This document shows positions 49,684 through 58,849 of a DNA stretch of 64,000 bases, one piece after another. The notes under the pieces were generated by a model. The model saw only the letters and a program-made list of their open reading frames with translations, ran no database searches and was not told the origin of the DNA. Made by a program: the position numbers and the translations under genes. The stretch is from Sphingopyxis sp. FD7 (lineage in GTDB: Bacteria > Pseudomonadota > Alphaproteobacteria > Sphingomonadales > Sphingomonadaceae): NCBI RefSeq assembly GCF_003609835.1, contig NZ_AP017898.1, positions 1,426,001-1,490,000 on the forward strand, in the 5' to 3' direction. The stretch's first letter is position 1. Every line of letters begins with the position of its first letter.

Positions 49684-50136
49684 ATGCCCGGCAAATATTT
49701 CGACGAATGGACCATCGGCGACACGCTGACGCACGAGATCCGCCGCACCGTGACCGAGACCGACAATCTGCTCTTCACCACGATGACGCACAATCCGCAG
49801 CCCTTGCACCTCGACATCGAGGCGGCGAAGGCTTCGGAGTTCGGACAAATCCTCGTCAACGGCACTTTCACTTTCAGCCTGATGGTCGGACTGTCGGTCG
49901 GCGACACGACGCTGGGCACGCTCGTCGCGAACCTCGGTTATGATAAGCTCGTCATGCCCAAACCCGTGTTCATCGGCGACACGCTGCGCGCAACAAGCGA
50001 AGTCATCGCCCTCAAGGAGTCGAAATCGCGCCCCAATGCGGGTATCGTCACTTTTCTGCACCGCTGCATCAACCAGCGCGACGAAATCGTTTGCCAGTGC
50101 GAACGATCGGCGCTGCTCAAAAAGAAGGATGCCTGA
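49684..50136 (+). CDS. MaoC-family dehydratase (hot-dog fold)
   Basis: A 150-residue hot-dog protein: [29 protein letters not shown], then the hydratase-type motif [10 protein letters not shown] and [14 protein letters not shown]. These match the mesaconyl-CoA/enoyl-CoA hydratase branch of MaoC. It is followed at once (TGATG overlap) by a CitE-like lyase, a pair seen together for hydration then cleavage of branched C5-C6 CoA esters. Its place after mccA suggests a role late in leucine or isovalerate degradation. Confidence 0.85.
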   Translation: MPGKYFDEWTIGDTLTHEIRRTVTETDNLLFTTMTHNPQPLHLDIEAAKASEFGQILVNGTFTFSLMVGLSVGDTTLGTLVANLGYDKLVMPKPVFIGDTLRATSEVIALKESKSRPNAGIVTFLHRCINQRDEIVCQCERSALLKKKDA

Positions 50137-50987
50137 TGCGCCTCCGCTCGCTTCTCTTCGTCCCCGGCGACCGCCCCGAACGCTTTGTCAAGGCGGCGGC
50201 GTCGGGCGCCGATGCGATCATTCTCGACCTCGAGGATTCGGTGTCGCCCGCGAACAAGGAGGCGGCGCGCGCCGCGATCGCCGATTATCTTGCGGGGACA
50301 CGCGAAGTCGTGACGCTGGTGCGCGTCAATCCGCTCGACGGCCATATGACCGCCGCTGATGTCGCGGCGGTGATCGGCGCACGCCCCGACGCGATCATGC
50401 TCCCCAAGGCCGAAGGAGCGCCGAGCATCCAGCAACTCGACACCATCCTGCGCAGCGAGGCGGCGGATGACGCGTCGCTGCCCGCGATCCTGCCCATTGC
50501 CACCGAGACGCCCGCGGCGATCTTCACACTCGGCAGCTACCGCGAAGTGAAGGACCGGCTGCTCGGCCTGACCTGGGGCGCCGAGGATCTGCCCGCCGCG
50601 ATCGGTGCGACGACGAGCCGCGAGGAGGACGGCGGCTACACCGAACCCTATCGTGTCGCGCGTGCGCTCACCCTGTTCGCCGCGCACGCCGCGGGCTCGG
50701 CGGCGATCGACACGGTGTTTCCCGCGATCAAGGACGCAGCGGGCCTCGCCGCCTATGCCGCCCGCGCGCGGCGCGACGGCTTTACCGGCATGATGGCGAT
50801 CCACCCGTCGCAGGTCGAACCGATCAACGCCGCCTTCACTCCCAGTGCCGAGGAAGCGGCGCGCGCGCAGGCGATCGTCGATGCCTTTGCCGCCAATCCC
50901 GGCGCCGGGGTGCTGCAGGTCGACGGCAAGATGGTCGACGCGCCGCATCTGAAACAGGCGCGGCACATCCTCTCACTGGCGGATTGA
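50136..50987 (+). CDS. HpcH/HpaI-family CoA ester lyase (CitE-like)
   Basis: A 283-residue TIM-barrel lyase: RSLLFVPGDRPERFVKAAAS, the DLEDSV metal motif, RVNPLD, LPKAEG, PIATETPAAIF and GAEDLPAAIGA. It resembles citramalyl-/malyl-CoA lyases, which split a 3-hydroxyacyl-CoA into acetyl-CoA or glyoxylate plus a shorter product. Overlaps the MaoC stop by one base. With no HMG-CoA lyase in the cluster, it may act on the MaoC product. Confidence 0.85.
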   Translation: MRLRSLLFVPGDRPERFVKAAASGADAIILDLEDSVSPANKEAARAAIADYLAGTREVVTLVRVNPLDGHMTAADVAAVIGARPDAIMLPKAEGAPSIQQLDTILRSEAADDASLPAILPIATETPAAIFTLGSYREVKDRLLGLTWGAEDLPAAIGATTSREEDGGYTEPYRVARALTLFAAHAAGSAAIDTVFPAIKDAAGLAAYAARARRDGFTGMMAIHPSQVEPINAAFTPSAEEAARAQAIVDAFAANPGAGVLQVDGKMVDAPHLKQARHILSLAD

Positions 50988-51030
50988 CCCCCGCCATCCC
51001 GGCGAAGGCCGAGACGACGGATGGGAGCGG

Positions 51031-52569
51031 TTAGCGCCCGCGCCGCCGAAACGGCCGGTGCCGTTTCATCCAGCTTTTGCCGCGCCGCCAGCTTTTCCTG
51101 AGGCCACGCTCGGCGAAGCTTTCGAACATCGCATCGGGGCTCGCCGGGTCGAGCAGTTCATTGTCGGCGATGAAATCGTCCAACGGCCCCGGCGCCACCA
51201 GGTCGAGCAGTTTGAGCGAACGCCCCGGTCCGCGCAGTGCTTCGATCGCCGCGATCAGTGAGCCGGAGGCGTCAAAGGCGCGCGCGACCTCCGCCGGATC
51301 GACGTCCAGATGCTCGCCGATCAGCGATTCGCGCAGCCTGCGGATCACCGGCCCGGCGCCGCGATTTGCAGGCAGCGCCGCGTCGATCGTGACGTCGCAT
51401 TCGCTGTCGAGGCCCATCGAGCGGTTGTTCATGTTCGACGATCCGACGCGCAACAGCCGGTCGTCGACGATGGCGGTCTTGGCGTGGACATAGATGGGAT
51501 CGCCGCCCGCCGTATGCGGCACATAGATCCGCAGCCGTTCGCCATGTTTCGTCCTGGCGATCGCACGCACCAGCTTCACCCGCGCCGCGTCCATCGCCAT
51601 CTGCTCGAGCCAGCCATCGGCGGTTTCGGGCATCACCATGACGAATTCGGGCGCGTCATCCTCGTCGAGCCGCGCGGCGATCGCGGCGGCGATCTTGCCG
51701 CTCGTGAAATACTGATTTTCAAAATAGATGAAGTGCTTCGCCGCCGCGATCATGTCGAGATAGAGCTGCTCGATCTCGCGCACGCCGGGATAGCCGTCAT
51801 ATTCGGCGCGCGAACGCGAAATAGCGACATCGACATCGGTGAAGTCGGGTTCAAGCGCGGCGGGCCAGGCCTCGCCGTCGCCTTTGACGTCGCGCAGCGC
51901 CTTTTTCGTCGCGCGTTGCCAGCGCTCATTGCCCAGTTCGGCGAGCGCGCGGCCGACGTCCCCCGCAAGGATCATCGTCGAATCATGCCATGGCATATAG
52001 ATTTTGCCGTCGGGGTTGGACCGCCGCGTGTCGCCATCCTTGTGCTCACGCGTGTCCCAGCGCGACGCGGCGACGTCGATGCCGCCGCACACCGCCAGAT
52101 GATCGTCGAACACCGCGACCTTCTGGTGATGGCTGCATCCCGCCGGATGTGCGCTGTCGAGGCGAAAGCTGATCGAGCGCGTCGCCTTCCAGCGCAGGAT
52201 CATCGTGACGATGCGCGGCACCAGAAAATGCTTCAGCCCGCCAAAGTTCCAGCGCAGGATGTCGATGTCGCGATCGGGCTTCGCGTGCGCCAGCGCCAGC
52301 AGATAATGGCCGAGCGACTCGCCTTTGCCGTCGGCGTCGGGCTCCAGCGCAATGCGCGGATCGAAATCCCAGCCGATCAGCAGGATGCGCTCCTTCGCGC
52401 CTTCCATCAGTTCTTTCAGCAGTTTGAAATAATCGGCGGCGTCGACGATCATCCGCGCCTTGTCGGCGCGCTCGATCCGCCAGCAATTGCGGCCCTCGAC
52501 GACAATCGGTTCCAGATCGCTGCCCATCGCCGCCGACACGCTTGGCGGCGGCGATGGTTGCACCGGCAC
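51031..52569 (-). CDS. phospholipase D-family protein
   Basis: A 512-residue PLD-superfamily enzyme with two HKD motifs: HHQKVAVFDD and HAKTAIVDDRLLRVGSSNMN. It resembles phospholipase D / cardiolipin synthase-like proteins of proteobacteria with an N-terminal ILLIGWDFDPRIAL strand region. No signal peptide or clear membrane segment. The C-terminus is very basic. It starts four bases after the acyl-CoA dehydrogenase stop, so the two are co-transcribed. Confidence 0.88.
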   Translation of the reverse strand: MPVQPSPPPSVSAAMGSDLEPIVVEGRNCWRIERADKARMIVDAADYFKLLKELMEGAKERILLIGWDFDPRIALEPDADGKGESLGHYLLALAHAKPDRDIDILRWNFGGLKHFLVPRIVTMILRWKATRSISFRLDSAHPAGCSHHQKVAVFDDHLAVCGGIDVAASRWDTREHKDGDTRRSNPDGKIYMPWHDSTMILAGDVGRALAELGNERWQRATKKALRDVKGDGEAWPAALEPDFTDVDVAISRSRAEYDGYPGVREIEQLYLDMIAAAKHFIYFENQYFTSGKIAAAIAARLDEDDAPEFVMVMPETADGWLEQMAMDAARVKLVRAIARTKHGERLRIYVPHTAGGDPIYVHAKTAIVDDRLLRVGSSNMNNRSMGLDSECDVTIDAALPANRGAGPVIRRLRESLIGEHLDVDPAEVARAFDASGSLIAAIEALRGPGRSLKLLDLVAPGPLDDFIADNELLDPASPDAMFESFAERGLRKSWRRGKSWMKRHRPFRRRGR

Positions 52570-52573
52570 GGCC

Positions 52574-54376
52574 TCAGGCCGCGAAGAATTGTTCGGGGGT
52601 CAGCGCCATCATCGTTTCGCTGCCCGCCTCGATCTTGCGGCGGAGCGATCCGGCGTCGGGCAGAAAACGTTCGCCGAAATGGCGCGCGGTGACGATCTTG
52701 GCGTCGAGGAAGTCCTTGGCGCCGCGCCCTTCGTCGAGCGCCTTCTGCGCCGCCTCCGCCATGCGTAGCCACATCAGCCCCAGCGCGACGATGCCGGTGA
52801 TGTGCATATAATGATGCGCGCCGGCGCCGACATTGTTCGGATTGGTCATGCCATTTTGCATAAACCACATCGTCGCGGCTTTGAGCTCGCCGTTCGCCTT
52901 TTCCAGCCGCTCGGCGAAATCGGCGAGCGCGGGCTTGTCCTTCGCCGCCGCGCATTCGGCATCGACGATGGCGAACAGCGTCTGGATCGCGCGACCGCCA
53001 TTCTGCGCGAGCTTGCGCCCGACCAGATCCATCGCCTGCACGCCGTTCGCGCCTTCGTAAATCATCGTGATGCGGGCATCGCGAACATATTGGCTCATGC
53101 CATGTTCCTCGATGTAACCATGGCCGCCGAATATCTGCTGCGCATTGGTTGCGACCTCATAGCCCTTGTCGGTGCCATAGCCCTTGATGACGGGGGTGAG
53201 CAGGCTGACGAGGTCGTCGGCAAGCTGCCGCTCCTCCTCGGTCTCGGCGACATGCGCCAGATCGACCTGGAGCGCGCCCCACAGGCACAGGGCGCGCAGC
53301 CCTTCGACCGTCGCCTTGGCGTCCATCAGCATCCGGCGCACATCGGGGTGGACGAACAGCGGATCGGCCTTTTCCTGCGGATCTTGCGGCCCGGTCAGCG
53401 CGCGGCCCTGGCGGCGGTCCTGCGCATAGGCCACGGCGTTCTGGAACGCGATATCCGCCTGTCCCAGCCCCTGAATCCCGACGCCCAGCCGCGCCGCGTT
53501 CATCATCACGAACATCGCGGCAAGGCCCTTATTCTCCTCGCCGACCATCCAGCCCTTCGCGCCGTCATAGTTCATCACGCAGGTCGAATTGGCATGGATG
53601 CCCATCTTGTGCTCGATCGACCCGCATTGCAGCGCGTTGCGCTCGCCCAGCGAGCCGTCCTCATTGACAAGGAACTTCGGGACGATGAACAGCGAGATGC
53701 CCTTGACGCTGTCGGGCGCGTCGGGGGTCTTGGCAAGGACGAGGTGGATGATGTTGTCGGTCAGGTCATGCTCGCCCGACGAAATGAAAATCTTGGTGCC
53801 CGTAATCGCGTAGCTGCCGTCGCCATTGGGCACCGCGCGCGTGCGGATGAGGCCAAGGTCGGTGCCGCAATGCGGTTCGGTCAGGTTCATCGTCCCGCCC
53901 CATTCGCCCGACACCATCTTGGGGACGTAAAGCGCTTTCTGCTCGTCCGATCCCTTGACCAGAATCGCCGCCACTGCCGCCTGCGTCAGCCCCGGATACA
54001 TGGCAAAGGCCTGGTTCGCGGCCATGCGATATTCCTCGACCGGAAAACCGACGACGTGCGGCAGTCCCTGCCCGCCGAATGCCTCGGGCTGCGTCAGCAG
54101 CGTCCAGCCGGCGTCGCAATAGGCCTTATACGCCTCCTTGAACCCTCTGGGCGTCGTCACCGAGCCGTCGTCGTGGCGTGTGCAGCCTTCGAGGTCGCCG
54201 GGATGATTGATCGGAAACAACACCTCTTCGCAGAACTTCCCCGCTTCGGTCAGCACCGCTTCGATCATGTCGGGGGTCGCGTTGGCAAAGCCGGGCAGAT
54301 TCGCATAGCGTTCGACGCCGAGCACCTCGTTGAGGAGGAACAGGCTGTCCTGCACGGGGGCGCGATAGACGGGCAT
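52574..54376 (-). CDS. acyl-CoA dehydrogenase (DmdC/AcdA-like, 600 residues)
   Basis: A 600-residue acyl-CoA dehydrogenase of the long, C-terminally extended class: MNLTEPHCGTDLGLIRTRA binds FAD, FISSGEHDL follows, and MIYEGANGVQAMDLVGRKL holds the catalytic Glu. The N-terminal YRAPVQDSLFLLNEVL is typical of this class, which includes 3-methylmercaptopropionyl-CoA dehydrogenase (DmdC), but substrate assignment is not possible. ATG at 54376 chosen over 54412. A MerR regulator gene lies 72 bp upstream on the same strand. Confidence 0.9.
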   Translation of the reverse strand: MPVYRAPVQDSLFLLNEVLGVERYANLPGFANATPDMIEAVLTEAGKFCEEVLFPINHPGDLEGCTRHDDGSVTTPRGFKEAYKAYCDAGWTLLTQPEAFGGQGLPHVVGFPVEEYRMAANQAFAMYPGLTQAAVAAILVKGSDEQKALYVPKMVSGEWGGTMNLTEPHCGTDLGLIRTRAVPNGDGSYAITGTKIFISSGEHDLTDNIIHLVLAKTPDAPDSVKGISLFIVPKFLVNEDGSLGERNALQCGSIEHKMGIHANSTCVMNYDGAKGWMVGEENKGLAAMFVMMNAARLGVGIQGLGQADIAFQNAVAYAQDRRQGRALTGPQDPQEKADPLFVHPDVRRMLMDAKATVEGLRALCLWGALQVDLAHVAETEEERQLADDLVSLLTPVIKGYGTDKGYEVATNAQQIFGGHGYIEEHGMSQYVRDARITMIYEGANGVQAMDLVGRKLAQNGGRAIQTLFAIVDAECAAAKDKPALADFAERLEKANGELKAATMWFMQNGMTNPNNVGAGAHHYMHITGIVALGLMWLRMAEAAQKALDEGRGAKDFLDAKIVTARHFGERFLPDAGSLRRKIEAGSETMMALTPEQFFAA

Positions 54377-54448
54377 GGAAAATCCTTCTGAAAAGCAGTT
54401 GATCGGATCCAACGTGCCTGGGGAGAGGCCAGCGTGGGGGCGAGCCGA

Positions 54449-54874
54449 CTATTTCTTGTCGGCGTCGACCTTTTTCACCATTTCGATGAAACGTGACAAT
54501 TCATCTACAGCGCTGTCAATATCGTCGCGCTGGCGGCGGAGCAATGCGATACGTTGCTCGCACTTCTCGATCGTCACCTGTCGCTGCAACTTGCGACCGT
54601 CGCCGACGTCATAGAGGTCGATCATCTCACGGATGTCGGCCAGGCTGAAGCCGGTGCGTTTCGCACGCAAAATCCACGCAAGCCGCGCGCGATCGCGCTT
54701 GGAATAGATGCGCGACAGCCCCTTGCGCGACGGGCTGATCAGCCCCTCATCCTCATAAAAGCGCAGCGCGCGGGCGGTGACGCCGAACTCGGTCGACAAG
54801 TCGGTGATGCTGAACTGTTCGCGCCCCAGATGGTCGGGCGTATCGATGTGCGAGTGGCCGTAGGGTTCGGTCAT
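54449..54874 (-). CDS. MerR-family transcriptional regulator (LiuR-like)
   Basis: A 141-residue MerR protein: FSITDLSTEFGVTARALRFYEDEGLI is the HTH, then SRIYSKRDRARLAWILRAKRTGFSL and a coiled-coil dimer helix. No metal-binding cysteines follow, as in LiuR-type regulators of branched-chain acyl-CoA genes. A perfect palindrome (54895-54910) lies 20 bp upstream of the ATG and probably serves as its own operator; the downstream acyl-CoA dehydrogenase gene is the likely target. An upstream TTG start at 54910 would lie in the palindrome and is less likely. Confidence 0.85.
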   Translation of the reverse strand: MTEPYGHSHIDTPDHLGREQFSITDLSTEFGVTARALRFYEDEGLISPSRKGLSRIYSKRDRARLAWILRAKRTGFSLADIREMIDLYDVGDGRKLQRQVTIEKCEQRIALLRRQRDDIDSAVDELSRFIEMVKKVDADKK

Positions 54875-54894
54875 GCCGCCGAAACTAGTTTCCG

Positions 54895-54910
54895 TTGACG
54901 TGAACGTCAA
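54895..54910. promoter_or_regulatory. palindromic operator candidate for the MerR regulator
   Basis: TTGACGT-GA-ACGTCAA, perfect 7-bp arms with a 2-bp centre, 20 bp upstream of the MerR gene start. Its form resembles operators described for LiuR-type MerR regulators. Confidence 0.55.
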
Positions 54911-54940
54911 TAGCGCCGGAGCGCCGCGATTCCGAGCGAT

Positions 54941-55474
54941 TCAACCCGCGCAGGGCTGGATGACATTGCCGCGCCCGTCGCTGATCCGCAAGCCCCTTGC
55001 ATCACCCTCCGACCAGCTCGCGCGCGGCAGCCGCAGGCCCGACAGCGAAGCGCGGTTCGGGCACAGCTGCGCGCATTGCGACGGCAGCCTTCCCGGCAGG
55101 CGCAGCTCGTCATTTTCCTCGCGGACCAAGACGGCGCAGCCCTCCGCTCCCGCAAAGCGCATCCGCCACTCATCGCCCTCGCGCACGATCGTCCCCCGCG
55201 CGGTGCAGGCGAGAGTGTCGCCGAAAGCCGCGGTCACCGCAAAGCGCCACTGCCCCGCGCCGTCGGGAACGACGCACATCGCATCGCGGCCCAGATCGTG
55301 CGCGCGCTCGAATACGCCGACCGGCGTTTCAGCCTCGGGCCGCACGACGCCGCGTTCGCGTGCCGCAATCTCGAGCGGATTCCCCGCGTCGATCGCCTCG
55401 TCACCGCCCGCCCTGCGCTCGCACCCCGCGAGCAGCAGCCCTGCCAGCGCAAGGACGGTGCTAACCCTGCGCAT
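54941..55474 (-). CDS. hypothetical lipoprotein
   Basis: Not recognised. About 177 residues from [12 protein letters not shown], or 180 from the ATG at 55483. The lipobox LLLAGC gives a lipid-anchored Cys. The mature part has several cysteines ([32 protein letters not shown]) that may form disulfides. It overlaps the end of hisI by about 14 bp, so it is co-transcribed with it. Confidence 0.6.
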   Translation of the reverse strand: MRRVSTVLALAGLLLAGCERRAGGDEAIDAGNPLEIAARERGVVRPEAETPVGVFERAHDLGRDAMCVVPDGAGQWRFAVTAAFGDTLACTARGTIVREGDEWRMRFAGAEGCAVLVREENDELRLPGRLPSQCAQLCPNRASLSGLRLPRASWSEGDARGLRISDGRGNVIQPCAG

Positions 55475-55841
55475 CGTCCGCAAGAAAGGTCAGGCGGCCA
55501 TCGCCCTCGACGCGGCGATAAAAGCACGACCGGCGCCCCGTGTGGCACGCCGGTCCCGCGGGCTTCACGCGCAGCAACAGCGCGTCCTGATCGCAATCGA
55601 CGCGCATTTCGACGAGCGCCAAGCCGTTGCCCGACGTCTCGCCCTTGCGCCAGAGCACGCCGCGCGAGCGCGACCAGAAATGCGCCTGCCCCGTCGCGCG
55701 CGTCGCCTCGATCGCCTCGTCGTTCATATGCGCGACCATCAGCAGCGCCTGCGTATCGGCATCGACGACAATCGCGGTCACCAGTCCGGCGGCGTCGAAA
55801 CGCGGGAGAAATCGGTCGGTCGTGTCGCGCTGTTCATCCAT
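55461..55841 (-). CDS. hisI: phosphoribosyl-AMP cyclohydrolase
   Basis: A 126-residue single-domain HisI (no HisE fusion): [17 protein letters not shown], the metal cluster DCDQDALL (Asp82, 84, 86) and [11 protein letters not shown] (Cys99, Cys106) bind Mg and Zn. It opens the purine ring of PR-AMP in histidine synthesis. The rest of the his genes are elsewhere. Start at [11 protein letters not shown]. Confidence 0.95.
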   Translation of the reverse strand: MDEQRDTTDRFLPRFDAAGLVTAIVVDADTQALLMVAHMNDEAIEATRATGQAHFWSRSRGVLWRKGETSGNGLALVEMRVDCDQDALLLRVKPAGPACHTGRRSCFYRRVEGDGRLTFLADDAQG

Positions 55842-55984
55842 GCCCGACGCTTTAGAGCAGGATCGAAGCCGCTGTCACCCCGCGCGTCGCCGCCGATGTG
55901 ACAATATCGTGATTAGGGGGGCGACAATCGGCTTTCCCCTCCCTATATGCGCCGCAGTCACTGCCCCCCTGCCGCTGGAACGCC

Positions 55985-57442
55985 ATGCTGACGACCCATC
56001 CTTTCGACGACGACAAGCTCCGCGAGGAGTGCGGCGTCTTTGGCATTCACGGCGCCGACAGCGCCTCCGCGGTCGTCGCGCTGGGGCTGCACGCGCTGCA
56101 GCACCGCGGACAGGAAGCCGCGGGCATCACCGCCTTCGACGGCAAGGAGTTTCACACCCACCGCGCAATGGGCCATGTCGCGGGCAATTTCGACCGCGAC
56201 GAGATCATCCGCCAATTGGACGGCGCGTCGGCGGTCGGCCATGTGCGCTATTCGACGACGGGCGAGACCGCGCTGCGCAACGTCCAGCCCTTGTTCGCCG
56301 ACCTCTCGACCGGCGGCTTCGCCGTCGCGCATAACGGCAACATCTCGAACGCCGCGGCGCTCCGCAAGCTGCTCGTCCGCCGCGGTTCGATCTTTCAGTC
56401 GACCAGCGATACCGAGGTGATCATCCACCTCGTCGCGACATCCAATTATCGCTCCTTGCTCGACCGCTTCATCGACGCGCTGAAACAGGTCGAGGGCGCC
56501 TATTCGCTGATCTGCCTCACCGCCGAAGGCATGATCGGCTGCCGTGACCCGCTTGGCATCCGCCCGCTGGTGATCGGCAAGCTTGGCGATGCGCATATTC
56601 TGGCATCCGAAACGGTGGCGCTCGACGTCGTCGGCGCCGAGTTCCTGCGCTCGGTCGAGCCCGGCGAGCTTGTCATCATCCGCGACGGCCAGCTGACGTC
56701 GCACCGCCCCTTTGCGCAGCAGTCGGCGCGGCCGTGCATCTTTGAATATGTCTATTTCTCGCGCCCCGATTCAATCGTCGACGGCACCAGCGTCTATTCG
56801 GTGCGCAAGGCGATCGGCGCCGAACTGGCGCGCGAAAATCCGGTCGACGCCGACCTCGTCATCCCGGTCCCCGACTCGGGAACGCCCGCGGCCATCGGCT
56901 ATGCGCAGGAATCGGGCATTCCGTTCGAGCTCGGCATCATCCGGTCACACTATGTCGGGCGCACCTTCATCCAGCCGGGCGACAAGGTGCGCCACCTCGG
57001 CGTCAAATTGAAGCACAACGCCAACCGCGCGCTGATCGCGGGCAAGCGCATCGTGCTGATCGACGATTCGATCGTCCGCGGGACGACGAGCCTCAAGATC
57101 GTGCAGATGATGCGCGACGCGGGCGCCGCCGAGGTGCATATGCGCATTGCAAGCCCCCCGACGTCGCACAGCTGCTTCTACGGCGTCGACACGCCCGAGC
57201 GCGCGAAGCTGCTCGCGGCGCAGATGACGGTCGGCCAGATGGCGAATTTCATCAACGCCGACAGCCTCGCCTTCCTCACGATCGACGGCCTCTATCGCGC
57301 GCTGGGCGAGGCCGACCGCCAGCAGGACGCGCCGCAATATTGCGACGCCTGCTTCACCGGCGACTATCCGACCACGCTCACCGACTTCGACGAGCATGGG
57401 TTGGAGGATCAATTTTCGCTGCTTGCCGAACGGGTTGTCTGA
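55985..57442 (+). CDS. purF: amidophosphoribosyltransferase
   Basis: A 485-residue PurF that catalyses the first step of purine synthesis. A 15-residue propeptide precedes the nucleophile Cys16 (EECGVFGIHG); the glutaminase domain is followed by the phosphoribosyltransferase domain with the PRPP loop VLIDDSIVRGTTS near residue 356. No Fe-S ligand pattern of the Bacillus type was checked in full, though CYDACF-like cysteines occur near the C-terminus. The start MLTTHPFDDDK fits the family. Confidence 0.96.
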   Translation: MLTTHPFDDDKLREECGVFGIHGADSASAVVALGLHALQHRGQEAAGITAFDGKEFHTHRAMGHVAGNFDRDEIIRQLDGASAVGHVRYSTTGETALRNVQPLFADLSTGGFAVAHNGNISNAAALRKLLVRRGSIFQSTSDTEVIIHLVATSNYRSLLDRFIDALKQVEGAYSLICLTAEGMIGCRDPLGIRPLVIGKLGDAHILASETVALDVVGAEFLRSVEPGELVIIRDGQLTSHRPFAQQSARPCIFEYVYFSRPDSIVDGTSVYSVRKAIGAELARENPVDADLVIPVPDSGTPAAIGYAQESGIPFELGIIRSHYVGRTFIQPGDKVRHLGVKLKHNANRALIAGKRIVLIDDSIVRGTTSLKIVQMMRDAGAAEVHMRIASPPTSHSCFYGVDTPERAKLLAAQMTVGQMANFINADSLAFLTIDGLYRALGEADRQQDAPQYCDACFTGDYPTTLTDFDEHGLEDQFSLLAERVV

Positions 57443-57446
57443 CATA

Positions 57447-58181
57447 ATGGTTACAAGGTCTGAAGAACTGGCGGGCCAGGTCGCGCTCGTCACCGGGGCG
57501 AGCCGCGGCATCGGCGAAGCGATCGCCGAGGCGCTGGCGGCGCGCGGCGCGCATGTCGTCATCACCGCGCGAACCGCTGGCGGACTCGAAGCGCTGGAGG
57601 ATCGCATCCACGCCGCGGGCGGCACCGCGACGATCGCGCCGCTCGACCTCACCGACGGCGACAGCATCGCTCGCCTCGCCAGCGCGATGGCCGAACGCTG
57701 GCAGCATCTCGACATGCTGGTGCTCAACGCCGCGATGCTCGGCACGCTCACCCCCGTCGCCGCGATCGACGGCAAGGAGTTCAACAGGACGCTGACGCTC
57801 AACCTGATCGCACAGCAGGCGCTGATCGCCAATTTCGACCCGCTGCTCCGCCGCGCCGCCAACGGTCGGCTGCTCGCGCTATCCACCGGCGTCGCGCGGA
57901 CGCCGCGCGCCTATTGGGGCGCCTATGCCGCGTCGAAGGCGGCGTTCGAGGTGCTCGTCACCAGCTATGGCGCGGAAATGCGCAACATCTCGGGCGTCCG
58001 CACCGCGATCCTCGACCCCGGCGGCACGCGCACCCAGATGCGCGCGCGCGCCTATCCCGGCGAAGATCCCCAGAGCATCAAGGAACCGGCCGTGGTCGGC
58101 GAATATGTCGCGAAGCTGATGGTCGAAGGCTTTGACAGCACCGCCTTCCACGCCTTGCCCAAGGTCATGGAAAAAGCTTGA
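57447..58181 (+). CDS. SDR-family oxidoreductase
   Basis: A 244-residue short-chain dehydrogenase: TGASRGIG (residues 16-23), LNAAM, and the YAASK catalytic pair (Tyr160, Lys164). The C-terminal substrate region is short. It begins 4 bp after the purF stop on the same strand and may be co-transcribed. Substrate is unknown; the purF-SDR arrangement is conserved in some sphingomonads by general impression only. Confidence 0.85.
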   Translation: MVTRSEELAGQVALVTGASRGIGEAIAEALAARGAHVVITARTAGGLEALEDRIHAAGGTATIAPLDLTDGDSIARLASAMAERWQHLDMLVLNAAMLGTLTPVAAIDGKEFNRTLTLNLIAQQALIANFDPLLRRAANGRLLALSTGVARTPRAYWGAYAASKAAFEVLVTSYGAEMRNISGVRTAILDPGGTRTQMRARAYPGEDPQSIKEPAVVGEYVAKLMVEGFDSTAFHALPKVMEKA

Positions 58182-58239
58182 CGCCATCGGCGCTTTCCTG
58201 CGCTAGGTTGAGCGCAAATCGGGCTGGCGGGGGCGTGGA

Positions 58240-58626
58240 ATGACCAGGACTATTTTGCGATCGGCGATTGCCGCGGCGATCGGTATCGCGGTGGCGTTCG
58301 GATTGATCTGGCTGGCGCAATATGCCGGCAGCGAAATTGCGCCGGCCGAATATGATCCGGCGACGGGCGAAATCCTGATCCCGATCGCCTCCACCATCGC
58401 GCTGATCGTCGGCTGGTTTATCGCTACCTTTGGCGGCAGCTGGCTTGCGATGCGCATTTCCGGCGGAACCGGCGCGGGATGGGTCGTCGCAGGCGCCGTG
58501 ATCGGCGCTGCCCTCTATACCGCCATCGACTTTGCCGACACCTGGTGGATGATGGCACTGGGCGTTGCCATCCCGCTTGTGGCCGCGTGGCTGGCGCAGC
58601 GGGCGGCCGCGACCGTTATCGACTAG
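58240..58626 (+). CDS. small membrane protein of unknown function
   Basis: Not recognised. A 128-residue protein with four hydrophobic segments (IAAAIGIAVAFGLIWLA; ILIPIASTIALIVGWFIATF; GWVVAGAVIGAALYTAI; MMALGVAIPLVAAWLA) separated by a short acidic loop (PAEYDPATGE). Its TAG stop at 58624-58626 is the first triplet of a MITE-like element, so the original C-terminus may have been changed. Confidence 0.6.
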   Translation: MTRTILRSAIAAAIGIAVAFGLIWLAQYAGSEIAPAEYDPATGEILIPIASTIALIVGWFIATFGGSWLAMRISGGTGAGWVVAGAVIGAALYTAIDFADTWWMMALGVAIPLVAAWLAQRAAATVID

Positions 58627-58770
58627 GGCCGATCGACATTCGGAAGCTGGCGAGTCGAAAAGGGTGGTTTTCCGTGATCCGGAGCGCAGCGTGCTTTTTT
58701 GCACGTGAGCAGCGGAAGCGCGGAAGGCCGCCACTTGCAGACCGCCAGAACTGAATGTCGATCGGTCCTA
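58624..58770. mobile_element. MITE-like element B (TA-flanked inverted repeats)
   Basis: Terminal inverted repeats GGGCCGATCGACATTC (from 58626) and GAATGTCGATCGGTCC (to 58768), one mismatch, each next to TA; imperfect pairing continues inward through CTGGCG. About 147 bp, no coding capacity, so it would need a transposase from elsewhere. It supplies the stop of the upstream gene and abuts a remnant of element A (GACCCTGTTTC at 58771). Confidence 0.7.
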
Positions 58771-58785
58771 GACCCTGTTTCAGAT

Positions 58786-58845
58786 CGTCACCCGAGCGAA
58801 GGCCGGGGTCTCGCCGTCGAGATCCCGGCCTTCGCCGGGATGACG
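58786..58845. repeat. palindromic repeat (GCGAAGGCCGGG type)
   Basis: CGTCACCCGAGCGAAGGCCG... and its inverted counterpart ...CGGCCTTCGCCGGGATGACG, with GGTCTC/GAGATC inner arms. Located at the 3' end of the serine hydrolase gene, where it may act as a terminator. Confidence 0.8.
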
Positions 58846-58849
58846 AAAA

